Shown one piece after another: positions 42,789 through 50,952 of a stretch of DNA of 64,000 bases. The stretch is taken from NCBI RefSeq assembly GCF_027107535.1, contig NZ_CP114283.1:930001-994000 (forward strand). Direction: 5' to 3'. The notes beneath the pieces are model-generated. The model made no database searches, was not told where the DNA came from, and was given only the letters and a program-made list of their open reading frames with translations. The DNA comes from Streptomyces aurantiacus. GTDB taxonomy: Bacteria; Actinomycetota; Actinomycetes; Streptomycetales; Streptomycetaceae. Made by a program: the position numbers and the translations under genes. Each line of letters begins with the position of its first letter. The stretch's first letter is position 1.

Positions 42789-43955
42789 ATGTCAGGCCGT
42801 GACCTGTTCTGTCAGCCCCGCCGCATCGGCCGCGGGGCGGCCCTGACGTTGGTCTTTGCGAGTGTCCTCGCGGCGGGCGCCGCGACCGGCTCGTTCGACA
42901 CCCCCGGCCGGAAATCCGCCCCGGCGTCGGCCCGTACCGCCCAGGCCGGTCACCAGGAGGACGTCGCCGACGCGGCCGCCGAGGCGATGGCCGACGGCAA
43001 GTCGCCCGTGGAGGCCGCCGAGCGGGCGGTCAGCCGGAGCGGCGACCGCTGGGGCGCGGTCTACTCCCGGGGCGAGTACGAGGAGTTCGAGGAAGCCCTC
43101 GACGGCCAGTACACCGGCGTCGGCCTGTGGGCCCGGCGTGAGCGGGACGGGCGGATCGAGGTGACGCGGGTCCAGTCCGGCTCGCCCGCCCAGGCCGCCG
43201 GGATCCGCAAGGGCGACCGGCTGCGCAGTGTCGACGGCCGCCGTGTCGACGGCAGACCCGTCACGGAGGTCGTGTCCTTACTGCGAGGTGACGCCACCGA
43301 CGCCGATGCCGGCACCACCGTCGCCCTCGGGCTGGAGCGCGGCACACACGCGTGGCGCCAGACCCTGCGCCGGGCGCGGCTGTCCACCGACTCCGTGAGT
43401 GTGCGCGAACTCCCCGGCGGGGTCACCGTGATCAAGGTCGCCGCCTTCACCAAGGGCTCGGGGGACCTCGTACGGACCGCCGTGGCCGACGCGCCCGTGG
43501 ACGACGGGATCGTCCTGGACCTGCGTGGCAACTCGGGCGGCCTGGTCACCGAGGCCGTCACCGCGGCCTCCGCCTTCCTCGACGGCGGACTCGTGGCCAC
43601 GTACGACGTGAACGGTTCCCAGCGGGCCCTGCACGCCGATCCCGGCGGCGACACCACCAGGCCGCTCGTCACGCTCGTCGACGGCGGCACGATGAGCGCG
43701 GCGGAGCTCCTCACGGGCGGACTGCAGGACCGTGGCCGCGCGGTCGTCGTGGGCTCCAGGACCTTCGGCAAGGGCTCGGTCCAGATGCCGAGCCGGCTGC
43801 CCGACGGCTCCGTCGCCGAACTGACCGTCGGGCACTACAGCACCCCCTCCGGGCGCACCGTGGACGGCCGCGGCATCACCCCCGACCTGGAGGCCGAGTC
43901 GGGCGCGCTGGGGCGGGCCGAGACCGTGCTGAGCGGGCTCGGCGACCCCTCGTAG
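42789..43955 (+). CDS. S41-family C-terminal processing peptidase
   Basis: This 388-residue exported serine peptidase has a signal sequence or anchor (about 14-33), a PDZ domain (about 100-190, [14 protein letters not shown] and [15 protein letters not shown]) and an S41 core. The predicted catalytic serine is residue 303 in [10 protein letters not shown] and the lysine residue 328 in FGKGSVQ, 25 residues apart as expected for Ctp enzymes. It trims C-termini of envelope proteins. Lying next to ftsEX, it may act on division or wall proteins (inference). The transcript is probably leaderless. Confidence 0.94.
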   Translation: MSGRDLFCQPRRIGRGAALTLVFASVLAAGAATGSFDTPGRKSAPASARTAQAGHQEDVADAAAEAMADGKSPVEAAERAVSRSGDRWGAVYSRGEYEEFEEALDGQYTGVGLWARRERDGRIEVTRVQSGSPAQAAGIRKGDRLRSVDGRRVDGRPVTEVVSLLRGDATDADAGTTVALGLERGTHAWRQTLRRARLSTDSVSVRELPGGVTVIKVAAFTKGSGDLVRTAVADAPVDDGIVLDLRGNSGGLVTEAVTAASAFLDGGLVATYDVNGSQRALHADPGGDTTRPLVTLVDGGTMSAAELLTGGLQDRGRAVVVGSRTFGKGSVQMPSRLPDGSVAELTVGHYSTPSGRTVDGRGITPDLEAESGALGRAETVLSGLGDPS

Positions 43956-44035
43956 TAGGCAGGGCGCGGCCTCCGGGGCCGGTGCCCCACGGCCCTCGTA
44001 ATCGGCTTTCCCTCGGACCCCTCTCTAGTGCGAAA

Positions 44036-44593
44036 ATGGCCAGCACTATGAGCAAGGGCATGTACGTACCGAAGGAATCCCAGCCGAAGCAGGGCGGTGG
44101 AGCCCAGAGCAAGGCCAAGGACGGCAAGCGCAAGATCGTCGCGCAGAACAAGAAGGCCCGGCACGACTACGCGATCATCGACGTCTACGAGGCAGGGCTC
44201 GTGCTCACCGGCACGGAGGTCAAGTCGCTGCGCCAGGGGCGGGCCTCGCTGGCCGACGGCTTCGTCCAGATCGACGGGAACGAGGCGTGGCTGCACAACG
44301 CCCACATCCCCGAGTACAGCCAGGGCAGCTGGACCAACCACTCCGCGCGCCGCAAGCGCAAGCTGCTCCTGCACCGCGAGGAGATCGACAAGCTGGCGGT
44401 GAAGTCCGAGGAGACGGGCCACACGATCGTGCCTCTCGTCCTGTACTTCAAGGACGGCCGCGCGAAGGCCGAGATCGCGCTCGCCCGGGGCAAGAAGGAG
44501 TTCGACAAGCGGCAGACACTGCGCGAGAAGCAGGACCGGCGGGAGTCGGACCGGGCGATCGCGGCGGCCAAGCGCAAGCAGCGCGGCGAGTAG
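44036..44593 (+). CDS. smpB: SsrA-binding protein SmpB
   Basis: This roughly 185-residue partner of tmRNA rescues stalled ribosomes. The core begins [24 protein letters not shown] and includes [18 protein letters not shown] and the basic C-terminal tail [16 protein letters not shown] that enters the mRNA channel. The N-terminus has about 40 extra Lys/Gly/Gln residues. In-frame ATGs at 44036, 44048 and 44060 are all possible, and none has a clear ribosome-binding site. ssrA follows 113 bases downstream. Confidence 0.96.
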   Translation: MASTMSKGMYVPKESQPKQGGGAQSKAKDGKRKIVAQNKKARHDYAIIDVYEAGLVLTGTEVKSLRQGRASLADGFVQIDGNEAWLHNAHIPEYSQGSWTNHSARRKRKLLLHREEIDKLAVKSEETGHTIVPLVLYFKDGRAKAEIALARGKKEFDKRQTLREKQDRRESDRAIAAAKRKQRGE

Positions 44594-44706
44594 GGCGGGC
44601 GGCCGCCGGGAATACGGTGGCATCGGCGTGCGTTGGTCACGTACGATGGCACTGCACCTCACAGCAGGTGCGCGCGCCCTCCTCGGAGGGTTTGAAAAAT
44701 CAACAT

Positions 44707-45092
44707 GGGGATGATCGGTTTCGACAGCGGCTGTCGAAGCAGGGGAAGCGAGCCGAGGAAGCGGCAATGATCTCGTTAACCATATGTCGCAACCAATAAT
44801 CGCCAATTCCAAGAGCGATTCCCAGTCCTTCGCCCTCGCTGCTTAATAACCAGTGAGTGAAGGACCCTAAATGGGTGTCAGCCCGGGGGTGTTCCCGACC
44901 CGGATCCTGGCATAATCAAGGGAACTAAACCGTCGAGCCCGGTCACGGGGCTCGATGGGAAATCAAACAGTGACTGAGCCCGTCGGAGACTTGTTCGCGT
45001 GATCTCCGGGGCTGAGAAAATCTAAGCGAACTGCGCTCGGAGAAGCCCTGATTCTGCACCGTTGGACGCGGGTTCGATTCCCGCCATCTCCA
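44707..45092 (+). ncRNA. ssrA: Transfer-messenger RNA
   Basis: The RNA begins GGGGATGATCGGTTTCGAC and ends GACGCGGGTTCGATTCC-CGCCATCTCCA. The ends pair as an alanyl acceptor stem (GGGGAUG with CAUCUCC) beside a T-arm GGTTCGATTCC. The terminal CCA is not encoded (genome reads ACG). The resume codon GCC at 44802 opens the tag ANSKSDSQSFALAA, followed by two TAA stops ending at 44849. Pseudoknot-rich sequence fills the middle. The place downstream of smpB is the usual one. Confidence 0.95.
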
Positions 45093-45191
45093 CGGGTCGA
45101 AGGAGAACCGTGCTCGCCACGTGCGCGAGCACGGTTCGCCTCGCCGAATTTCTGGGGGCGTGACCCCCAGACCCCCTCACCCCATGTGGGC

Positions 45192-45223
45192 AAAGGCCCC
45201 GCTGCCACGGCAGCGGGGCCTTT
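45192..45223 (+). terminator. Terminator downstream of ssrA
   Basis: AAAGGCCCCGCTGCC pairs with GGCAGCGGGGCCTTT around a 2-base centre, ending in TTT; the functional loop is probably CCACGG. Confidence 0.8.
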
Positions 45224-45313
45224 GTCATGCGCCGGGGCGTCCGGCACCGGTACCGGCCACACCCGCGCGGGCACCCTGTGCGAAAGCCGGGTCTTGATGG
45301 ATGCTGCCGTGGC

Positions 45314-46912
45314 ATGAGACGACTCGGAAAACCCAAGAGATCTCACGACTCCCGCAGGCACCCGTGGACCTGGGCCGTCGTCCTGGGCATGCTCGCCGCC
45401 GGGCTCGGCTGGAGCGCGCCGGCCGGGGCGGACGCGGGCAGCAGCGGACTGCCGGAGGCCATCGACAGCATCCTCGGGGACAGCCGGATGGAGGGCGGGA
45501 CGGCGAGCGTCGTCATCGCCGACGCCACCACCGGTGACGTTCTCCACCAGCGCGGGCCCACCTCACGGCTGATGCCCGCCTCCAACACCAAGCTGCCCAC
45601 CTCGGCAGCCGCGATGGAGATCCTCGGACCGGACCACACGTTCACGACGGACGTCCTGACGACCGGGCGCCGGCACGGCTCCGTACTGGCCGGCGACCTG
45701 TATCTGCGCGGCACCGGCGACCCGACCGCCCTGGCCGAGGACTACGACGCACTCGCCGCACGCGTCGCGGAGTCGGGCGTCACCCGCGTCAGCGGCCGGC
45801 TCCTCGCCGACGACACCCGTTTCGACAGCAGCCGCCTCGGCCGCTCCTGGGCCGCCGACGACGAGTCCTCGTACTACTCGGCGCAGATCAGCGCACTGAG
45901 CGTCGCGCCGGACACCGACTACGACACCGGGTCGGTGATCGTGCGGGTCGCGCCCGGGGCGGCGGCGGGCGACAAGCCCCGCGCGACCGTCACCCCGAAG
46001 ACCGGGTACGTCGACATCGACATCCGGGCCACGACCGTCGCGGCGGGCGGGGCGAACGACCTCACCGTCGAGCGGGAGCACGGCACCAACACGATCGTCG
46101 TCAGCGGTACGACACCGGCCGGCGGCTCCGGTGCCGAGGAATGGGTGAGCGTGTGGGAGCCCACCGGCTACGCGGCCGCCGTGTTCCGCGACGCGCTCAC
46201 CGCACACGGGGTGAAGGTGACCGGACCGACCCGCCTCGGGCGCGCCACGCCCGCGTCGGCGCGGCGGCTCGCCTCGCACACCTCCATGCCGCTGAAGGAC
46301 CTGCTGATCCCGTTCATGAAGCTGTCGAACAACATGCACGCGGAGATCCTCACCAAGGCCATGGGCCACAAGGTCTCCGGAAAGGGGAGCTGGAGCGCCG
46401 GGCTCGCCGCCGTCAGCGGATACGTGAAGGGCGTCGGCGTCGACACGGGCAAGCTGCGGCAGGTCGACGGGTCGGGGCTCTCCCGCATGAACAACTTCCC
46501 CGCCAAGCAGCTCGCCGAGCTGCTGCTCGCGGTGCGGGCCGAGCCCTGGTACGCCGACTGGTACACCTCCCTGCCGGTGGCCTGCGCCCCCGACCGCTTC
46601 GTGGGCGGCACGCTGCGCTCCAGGATGTGCGGGACACCCGCGGCGCTCAACGCCCGGGGAAAGACCGGGTCGTTGACAGGGGCGTCCGCGCTCTCCGGGT
46701 ACGTGCGGGACGCCGACGGACGGGAACTCGTCTACAGCGTCGTGCTCAACAACTACCTCGCCTCGTCCGTGAAACCGCTGGAGGACGCGATCGTGGTGAC
46801 GCTGGCGCGCTCCACGGCGGACGACACCGTCCCGGTGAAGCCGGGAAGCGCGCGGGGCGCCGAGCGGGACGGGGACCTGGAGTGCTCGTGGCGCAAGCCG
46901 GGGGAGTGCTGA
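45314..46912 (+). CDS. dacB: D-alanyl-D-alanine carboxypeptidase/endopeptidase, PBP4 (S13) type
   Basis: This 532-residue exported penicillin-binding protein trims or cleaves peptidoglycan peptides. A basic start and signal segment (about 20-38) precede the mature domain. The active-site tetrad SNTK is at residues 90-93, the SNN motif near 338 (FMKLSNNMHAEIL) and KTG at 450-452 (GKTGSLTGASALSGYV). The region between the first two motifs holds the family's typical insert. The ATG at 45314 gives a clean signal peptide; a longer upstream frame has no support. It lies alone between ssrA and a convergent GH3 gene. Confidence 0.94.
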   Translation: MRRLGKPKRSHDSRRHPWTWAVVLGMLAAGLGWSAPAGADAGSSGLPEAIDSILGDSRMEGGTASVVIADATTGDVLHQRGPTSRLMPASNTKLPTSAAAMEILGPDHTFTTDVLTTGRRHGSVLAGDLYLRGTGDPTALAEDYDALAARVAESGVTRVSGRLLADDTRFDSSRLGRSWAADDESSYYSAQISALSVAPDTDYDTGSVIVRVAPGAAAGDKPRATVTPKTGYVDIDIRATTVAAGGANDLTVEREHGTNTIVVSGTTPAGGSGAEEWVSVWEPTGYAAAVFRDALTAHGVKVTGPTRLGRATPASARRLASHTSMPLKDLLIPFMKLSNNMHAEILTKAMGHKVSGKGSWSAGLAAVSGYVKGVGVDTGKLRQVDGSGLSRMNNFPAKQLAELLLAVRAEPWYADWYTSLPVACAPDRFVGGTLRSRMCGTPAALNARGKTGSLTGASALSGYVRDADGRELVYSVVLNNYLASSVKPLEDAIVVTLARSTADDTVPVKPGSARGAERDGDLECSWRKPGEC

Positions 46913-46930
46913 GCGCGTGACCGACTGAGC

Positions 46931-46971
46931 GCGGCGGCCCGGGGCGGCTCCTCGACGCCCCGGGCCGCCGC
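46931..46971. terminator. Bidirectional terminator between dacB and the GH3 gene
   Basis: GCGGCGGCCCGGGGCG (46931-46946) and its perfect complement (46956-46971) give a 16-base-pair stem with a 9-base loop. Confidence 0.78.
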
Positions 46972-46985
46972 TGCGGGACCACCGG

Positions 46986-49913
46986 TCAGCCGATCGTGAA
47001 CGTCGACAGCCGCATACCGTCCCCCAGGACCAGGTACACGTCCTGATGTCCCTTCGCGGCGGCCGACAGCTGTGCGCTCACCTCGGCGTACGTGTAGACC
47101 GACCCCGTCCCGGACACCGAGGCCGTACCGGCGAGCGGGCCGGTGGGCGAGCCGAGCCGGATCTCCACCTTCCCGCCCGCGCCCGCCACCCGGGCGCCGA
47201 ACTCCGCCGCGCCGGAACCCAGCCGGGAGTCGGCGAACTTGAGCCAGGCACCGTCACGCGAAGCCCCCACGGCGGTGCCCCGCGCCTTGGACTCGTCCAC
47301 CAGGCGCACCCCCTCGTAGTCGTCGAAGTTCTCCGCCCGGGTCACCCGGGACAGATCGCGCGCCGGAATCGTCTCGCCGCGCACCTTCAGTGCCGCGCGG
47401 GAGCGGATGTCCCCGGAGGAGGCGCCCACGAGGACGTCGTACGTGCCGCTCTCCACCACCCACCGGGAGCGGGTCACGTCCCAGTGCGCGAGGTCCTTCT
47501 CCCGCAGCTTCAGCCGCACCGTCCGCGTCTCGCCCGGCTTCAGCGAGACCCGCTGGAACGCCTCCAGCTGCTTCAGGGGCTGCTTGTCCCGCGAGATGCG
47601 CTGGTGGGTGTAGAGCTGCACGACCTCGTCCCCCGCGCGGCGGCCCGTGTTCGTCACCGCGACCTCGTAACCGCCGTCGACGCGCTGCAACCGCCCGTAG
47701 CGGAACGAGGAGTACGAGAGTCCGTGGCCGAAGTCGTACAGCGGATCGCCCCTGAAGTACTGGTAGGTGCGGTCGTGCTTGATGTTGTCGTACTCCAGGA
47801 CGGAGGGCAGGTCGGCCTCCGACCGGTACCAGGTCTGGGTGAGCCGCCCGGCCGGGTTCACGTCACCGAAGAGGACGTCGGCGAGGGCGTTGCCGGTCTC
47901 CTGGCCCGCGTGCGTGGTCCACAGAAGGGCCGGGACCTCCTTCTGCAGGGCGCCGAGAGTGGTCGGATAGCTGTTCTCGACGACCACGACGGTGTTCGGG
48001 TTGGCCTTGCGCACCGCCTTGACCAGGGCCTCCTGGGACGGGGCCAGGCCCATGTCCTCACGGTCGTCGTTCTCGCGTCCGTTGATCGCGGGCATCGAAC
48101 CGACCACCACGACCGCCGCGTCCTTGCCCCGCGCCGCCGCCACGGCCTCCTCGGTGCCGCTGCGGACCACGTCCTTCGTGTAGCGGGCGGCCTGCGACTT
48201 CCCGACCAGGCCGAGGGCGCCGTCGGAGCCGGTGGGGCCGAGGTACACCGGGTTCGACCACCAGGGCTCGCGGGTCTCGTAGCCGGCGTACCGCAGCAGG
48301 TATCCGCCGTCGTCCTGCTCCTCCAGCGCGAACTGCTGCTGGACGAACCAGCCGTTCGGCTGGACCTGGTCGTTGACGAAGCCCGACCAGTTGTAGCCCA
48401 CGTACTTGCCGTTGGCGGCCGAGCGCAGCGTCACGATGCCGGCGCCCCAGTCGAAGACGTCGAACTGCGCGGCCGTCCCCGCGGCGGTGCCTTCCTTCAG
48501 CGCCTCGCCGTCGGCGTCCGTCCCCGCCGTGACGTACCCGCCGCTCTCCGCGTTCCGCAGTGTGATCCGGTCCACGCCCTCGCTGCCCGCCACGGACGTG
48601 CCGAGTCTCGCGGCGATGCCCTCCTTCGGGGTGACCGCGTACGGGAGCGTGCCCGAGTACCAGTCGGTGTAGAGGGTGTCGGCGAGGGGGCCGACGACGG
48701 CCACGTCCTTCCCGGAGGCTTTCAGCGGCAGGGTGCCGCCGGAGTTCTTCAGCAGCACCGCCGCGTCGGCCGCCGCCTTCCGGGCGAGCCTGCGGTGCGC
48801 CGGGCTGTTCACGACCGACTTGTCGATGGCCCCGTACTTGCCGCCGCCCGGGTCGAACTCCCCGAGCCGGACCCGGACGTCGAGGATGTGCCCGGCCGCC
48901 GTGTCGATGTCCGACTCCTTCAACCGGCCCTCGGAGAGCGCCGATTTGACGGCCGTGGTCGTCGGCAGGGCGTTCGTGTCGTCGGTGGTGAAGCTGTCGA
49001 TGCCCGCCTTCAGGGCGGCCGCGTTCCCCTCGGCCAGGGTGTCGTAGTACTTCTGACTGCCGGTGCCGGTCAGGTTGTTGGGCGCGTAGGCGTCCGTGAC
49101 GTTCATCAGGTCGTACGAGGTCCAGTCGCGCACCTCGTCGAGCGCCGGGTTCACCGTGGCCGGGCGGCCGTTGACGAGGTTGTACGCGGACATCACGCCC
49201 GTCGCCGCGTCCGCCTCGATCGTCGGCCTGAACGCCTGCTCCTCGTACTCCTTGAGCACGCGCGGGCGCAGGTCGGAGGACGTGGTCGTGCGGTCGGCCT
49301 CGTTGTTGTTGCCGAGGAAGTGCTTGAGCGTGGGGGCCGTCTTCAGATGGTCGGGATCGCCGCCGGTGAGGCCGAGGCCGTACGCGGTCGCCATCGAGCT
49401 CGTGAGGTACGGGTCCTCGGAGTACCCCTCCTCGTTGCGGCCCCAGCGCGGGTCCCGCAACGGGTTGACGACGGGTGCCCACAGGTTGAGGCCCCAGCCG
49501 GCCGGACGCTCCTGCTGGAAGCCGCGCGCCTCGTCCCCGACCGCCGAGCCGACCTTGCGGATCAGGGCCGGGTCCCAGGTGGACGCGAGGCCGACGGCCT
49601 GCGGGAAGACGGTGGTCTCGCCGAGCCAGGCGACGCCGTGCAGGGCCTCGGTGCCGGTCTTGAACGACTGGATGCCGAGCCGGGGGATCGCGGGCTGCCA
49701 CTGGTGGAGCAGGGACACCTTCTCGTCGAGGGTGAGCCGCGAAAGGAGGTCGTCCACGCGCGTGTGGGCCGGGAGCCGGGGATCCCGGAAGGGGTACGAG
49801 GTGTCGTCGGCCCCCGCCGGTACGGCGGCGCCGAGGCCGGCGATCAGGGCCGGCGCCAGGACGAGTGCGGTTCTGCGTCCTGCGCGTCGTGCGGGTGCTC
49901 TCTTGCCTTTCAC
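46986..49913 (-). CDS. Secreted GH3 beta-glycosidase with fascin-like insert and C-terminal CBM6
   Basis: This 975-residue exported hydrolase has a signal peptide (residues 1 to about 35, twin-basic start). The GH3 barrel includes KHFLGNNNEADR and GVMSAYNLVNGRPATVNP. The predicted nucleophile is Asp near residue 272 in NVTDAYAP. The GH3 second domain is interrupted at about 445-575 by a beta-trefoil-like (fascin type) module with repeated LRSAANGKYVGYN motifs. An Fn3-like domain and a CBM6 (about 850-975, YEGVRLVDES and DVYLVLGDG) end the protein. The GTG start has GGAG six to seven bases upstream. It is last in the alpha-xylosidase operon, so beta-xylosidase or beta-glucosidase action on xyloglucan or xylan oligomers is likely. 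Confidence 0.88.
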   Translation of the reverse strand: MKGKRAPARRAGRRTALVLAPALIAGLGAAVPAGADDTSYPFRDPRLPAHTRVDDLLSRLTLDEKVSLLHQWQPAIPRLGIQSFKTGTEALHGVAWLGETTVFPQAVGLASTWDPALIRKVGSAVGDEARGFQQERPAGWGLNLWAPVVNPLRDPRWGRNEEGYSEDPYLTSSMATAYGLGLTGGDPDHLKTAPTLKHFLGNNNEADRTTTSSDLRPRVLKEYEEQAFRPTIEADAATGVMSAYNLVNGRPATVNPALDEVRDWTSYDLMNVTDAYAPNNLTGTGSQKYYDTLAEGNAAALKAGIDSFTTDDTNALPTTTAVKSALSEGRLKESDIDTAAGHILDVRVRLGEFDPGGGKYGAIDKSVVNSPAHRRLARKAAADAAVLLKNSGGTLPLKASGKDVAVVGPLADTLYTDWYSGTLPYAVTPKEGIAARLGTSVAGSEGVDRITLRNAESGGYVTAGTDADGEALKEGTAAGTAAQFDVFDWGAGIVTLRSAANGKYVGYNWSGFVNDQVQPNGWFVQQQFALEEQDDGGYLLRYAGYETREPWWSNPVYLGPTGSDGALGLVGKSQAARYTKDVVRSGTEEAVAAARGKDAAVVVVGSMPAINGRENDDREDMGLAPSQEALVKAVRKANPNTVVVVENSYPTTLGALQKEVPALLWTTHAGQETGNALADVLFGDVNPAGRLTQTWYRSEADLPSVLEYDNIKHDRTYQYFRGDPLYDFGHGLSYSSFRYGRLQRVDGGYEVAVTNTGRRAGDEVVQLYTHQRISRDKQPLKQLEAFQRVSLKPGETRTVRLKLREKDLAHWDVTRSRWVVESGTYDVLVGASSGDIRSRAALKVRGETIPARDLSRVTRAENFDDYEGVRLVDESKARGTAVGASRDGAWLKFADSRLGSGAAEFGARVAGAGGKVEIRLGSPTGPLAGTASVSGTGSVYTYAEVSAQLSAAAKGHQDVYLVLGDGMRLSTFTIG

Positions 49914-49945
49914 GTCAGGCTCCTTCGGATAGGGCCTTGCACGGG

Positions 49946-50950
49946 TCAGGGGCGTGGTTGTGTGCTCGCCCGCACGGTCAGGCGCGGCGGGAGCAGGGTG
50001 GCCTCCGGCGCGGTCGTGCCGCCCAGCTTCCTCATCAGCAGCTCGACCGCCCCGGCACCCACCTCGTCGGCCGGGATGGCGACCGAGGTGACGGGCACCC
50101 GGGCGCGTTCGGCCAGCTCGTCCGGGCAGATCGCGGTGACCGACAGATCTCCCGGGACCCGCAGGCCGAGCGACTCGAAGGCGTCGATCAGGGGCTCCAG
50201 GACCGGCTCGTTGTGCACCACGACCCCCGTCAGGGCGGGCCGCTCCCGCAGGAGCTGCTCGGCGACCCGGCGGGCCGCCGCGGGCGCCGCCTCGCACGGG
50301 TGCACCGAGGAGGAGACGCCGTTGCGGTCGGCCGCGGCGGTGAAGCCCTGGACCACCCGCTGGGCGAACCCCGTCTCCCGGACGTACACCTCCGGCGGCG
50401 AGCCCACCAGGCCGATCACCCGGTGTCCCAGGCTCGCCAGGTGCTCGACGCACAGCTCGCCCGCCGCCCTGAAGTCCAGGTCGATGCAGGTCAGCCCGGC
50501 GGGCTCGGCCGGGAACCCGATGAGTACCGACGGCAGGTCCAGCGCGCGCAGCAGCGCCAGGCGCCGGTCGTGGAGCTGGACGTCCATCACGATCAGCGCG
50601 TCCACGAGGGCGGTGTCCGCGACCCGGCGCAGTCCGTCCTCGCCCTCCTCCTGCGTGAGCAGCAGCACGTCGTGGTCGTGCCGGCGCGCGGCCGTCACCA
50701 CGGACACCGCGAACTGCATCACCACCGGTACGTGGATGCCGGCCCGCAGCGGCACCACCAGCGCCAGCACGTTCGACCGGCTGCTGGCCAGTGCCCGGGC
50801 GCCCGCGTGCGGCCGGTAGCCCAGCTCGCGGATACTGTCCTCGATGCGCTGCCGGGTCTCCTCGGAGATCGGACGCTTGCCGCTCAGCGCGTACGAGACG
50901 GTACTGGGCGACACCCCCGCGTGCCGTGCCACATCGGTGATCTTCACCAT
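49946..50950 (-). CDS. LacI-family transcriptional regulator
   Basis: This 334-residue repressor has the N-terminal helix-turn-helix and hinge (MVKITDVARHAGVSPSTVSYAL) and a periplasmic-binding-protein-like effector domain. It starts 2 bases after the stop of the alpha-xylosidase gene, so it is made from the operon it probably controls. Two TCGAA-TTCGA palindromes upstream of the binding-protein gene are the expected operators. The inducer is probably a xylosyl-oligosaccharide such as isoprimeverose (inference). Confidence 0.93.
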   Translation of the reverse strand: MVKITDVARHAGVSPSTVSYALSGKRPISEETRQRIEDSIRELGYRPHAGARALASSRSNVLALVVPLRAGIHVPVVMQFAVSVVTAARRHDHDVLLLTQEEGEDGLRRVADTALVDALIVMDVQLHDRRLALLRALDLPSVLIGFPAEPAGLTCIDLDFRAAGELCVEHLASLGHRVIGLVGSPPEVYVRETGFAQRVVQGFTAAADRNGVSSSVHPCEAAPAAARRVAEQLLRERPALTGVVVHNEPVLEPLIDAFESLGLRVPGDLSVTAICPDELAERARVPVTSVAIPADEVGAGAVELLMRKLGGTTAPEATLLPPRLTVRASTQPRP

Positions 50951-50952
50951 GC

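Noticed and set aside
45022..45547. Minus-strand open frames across the end of ssrA and the start of dacB.
   Set aside because: They overlap a confidently recognised tmRNA and a signal peptide coding region.
47046..50819. Long plus-strand open frame opposite the GH3 and LacI genes.
   Set aside because: It is a codon-bias shadow crossing several real gene boundaries, with no domain-like sequence.
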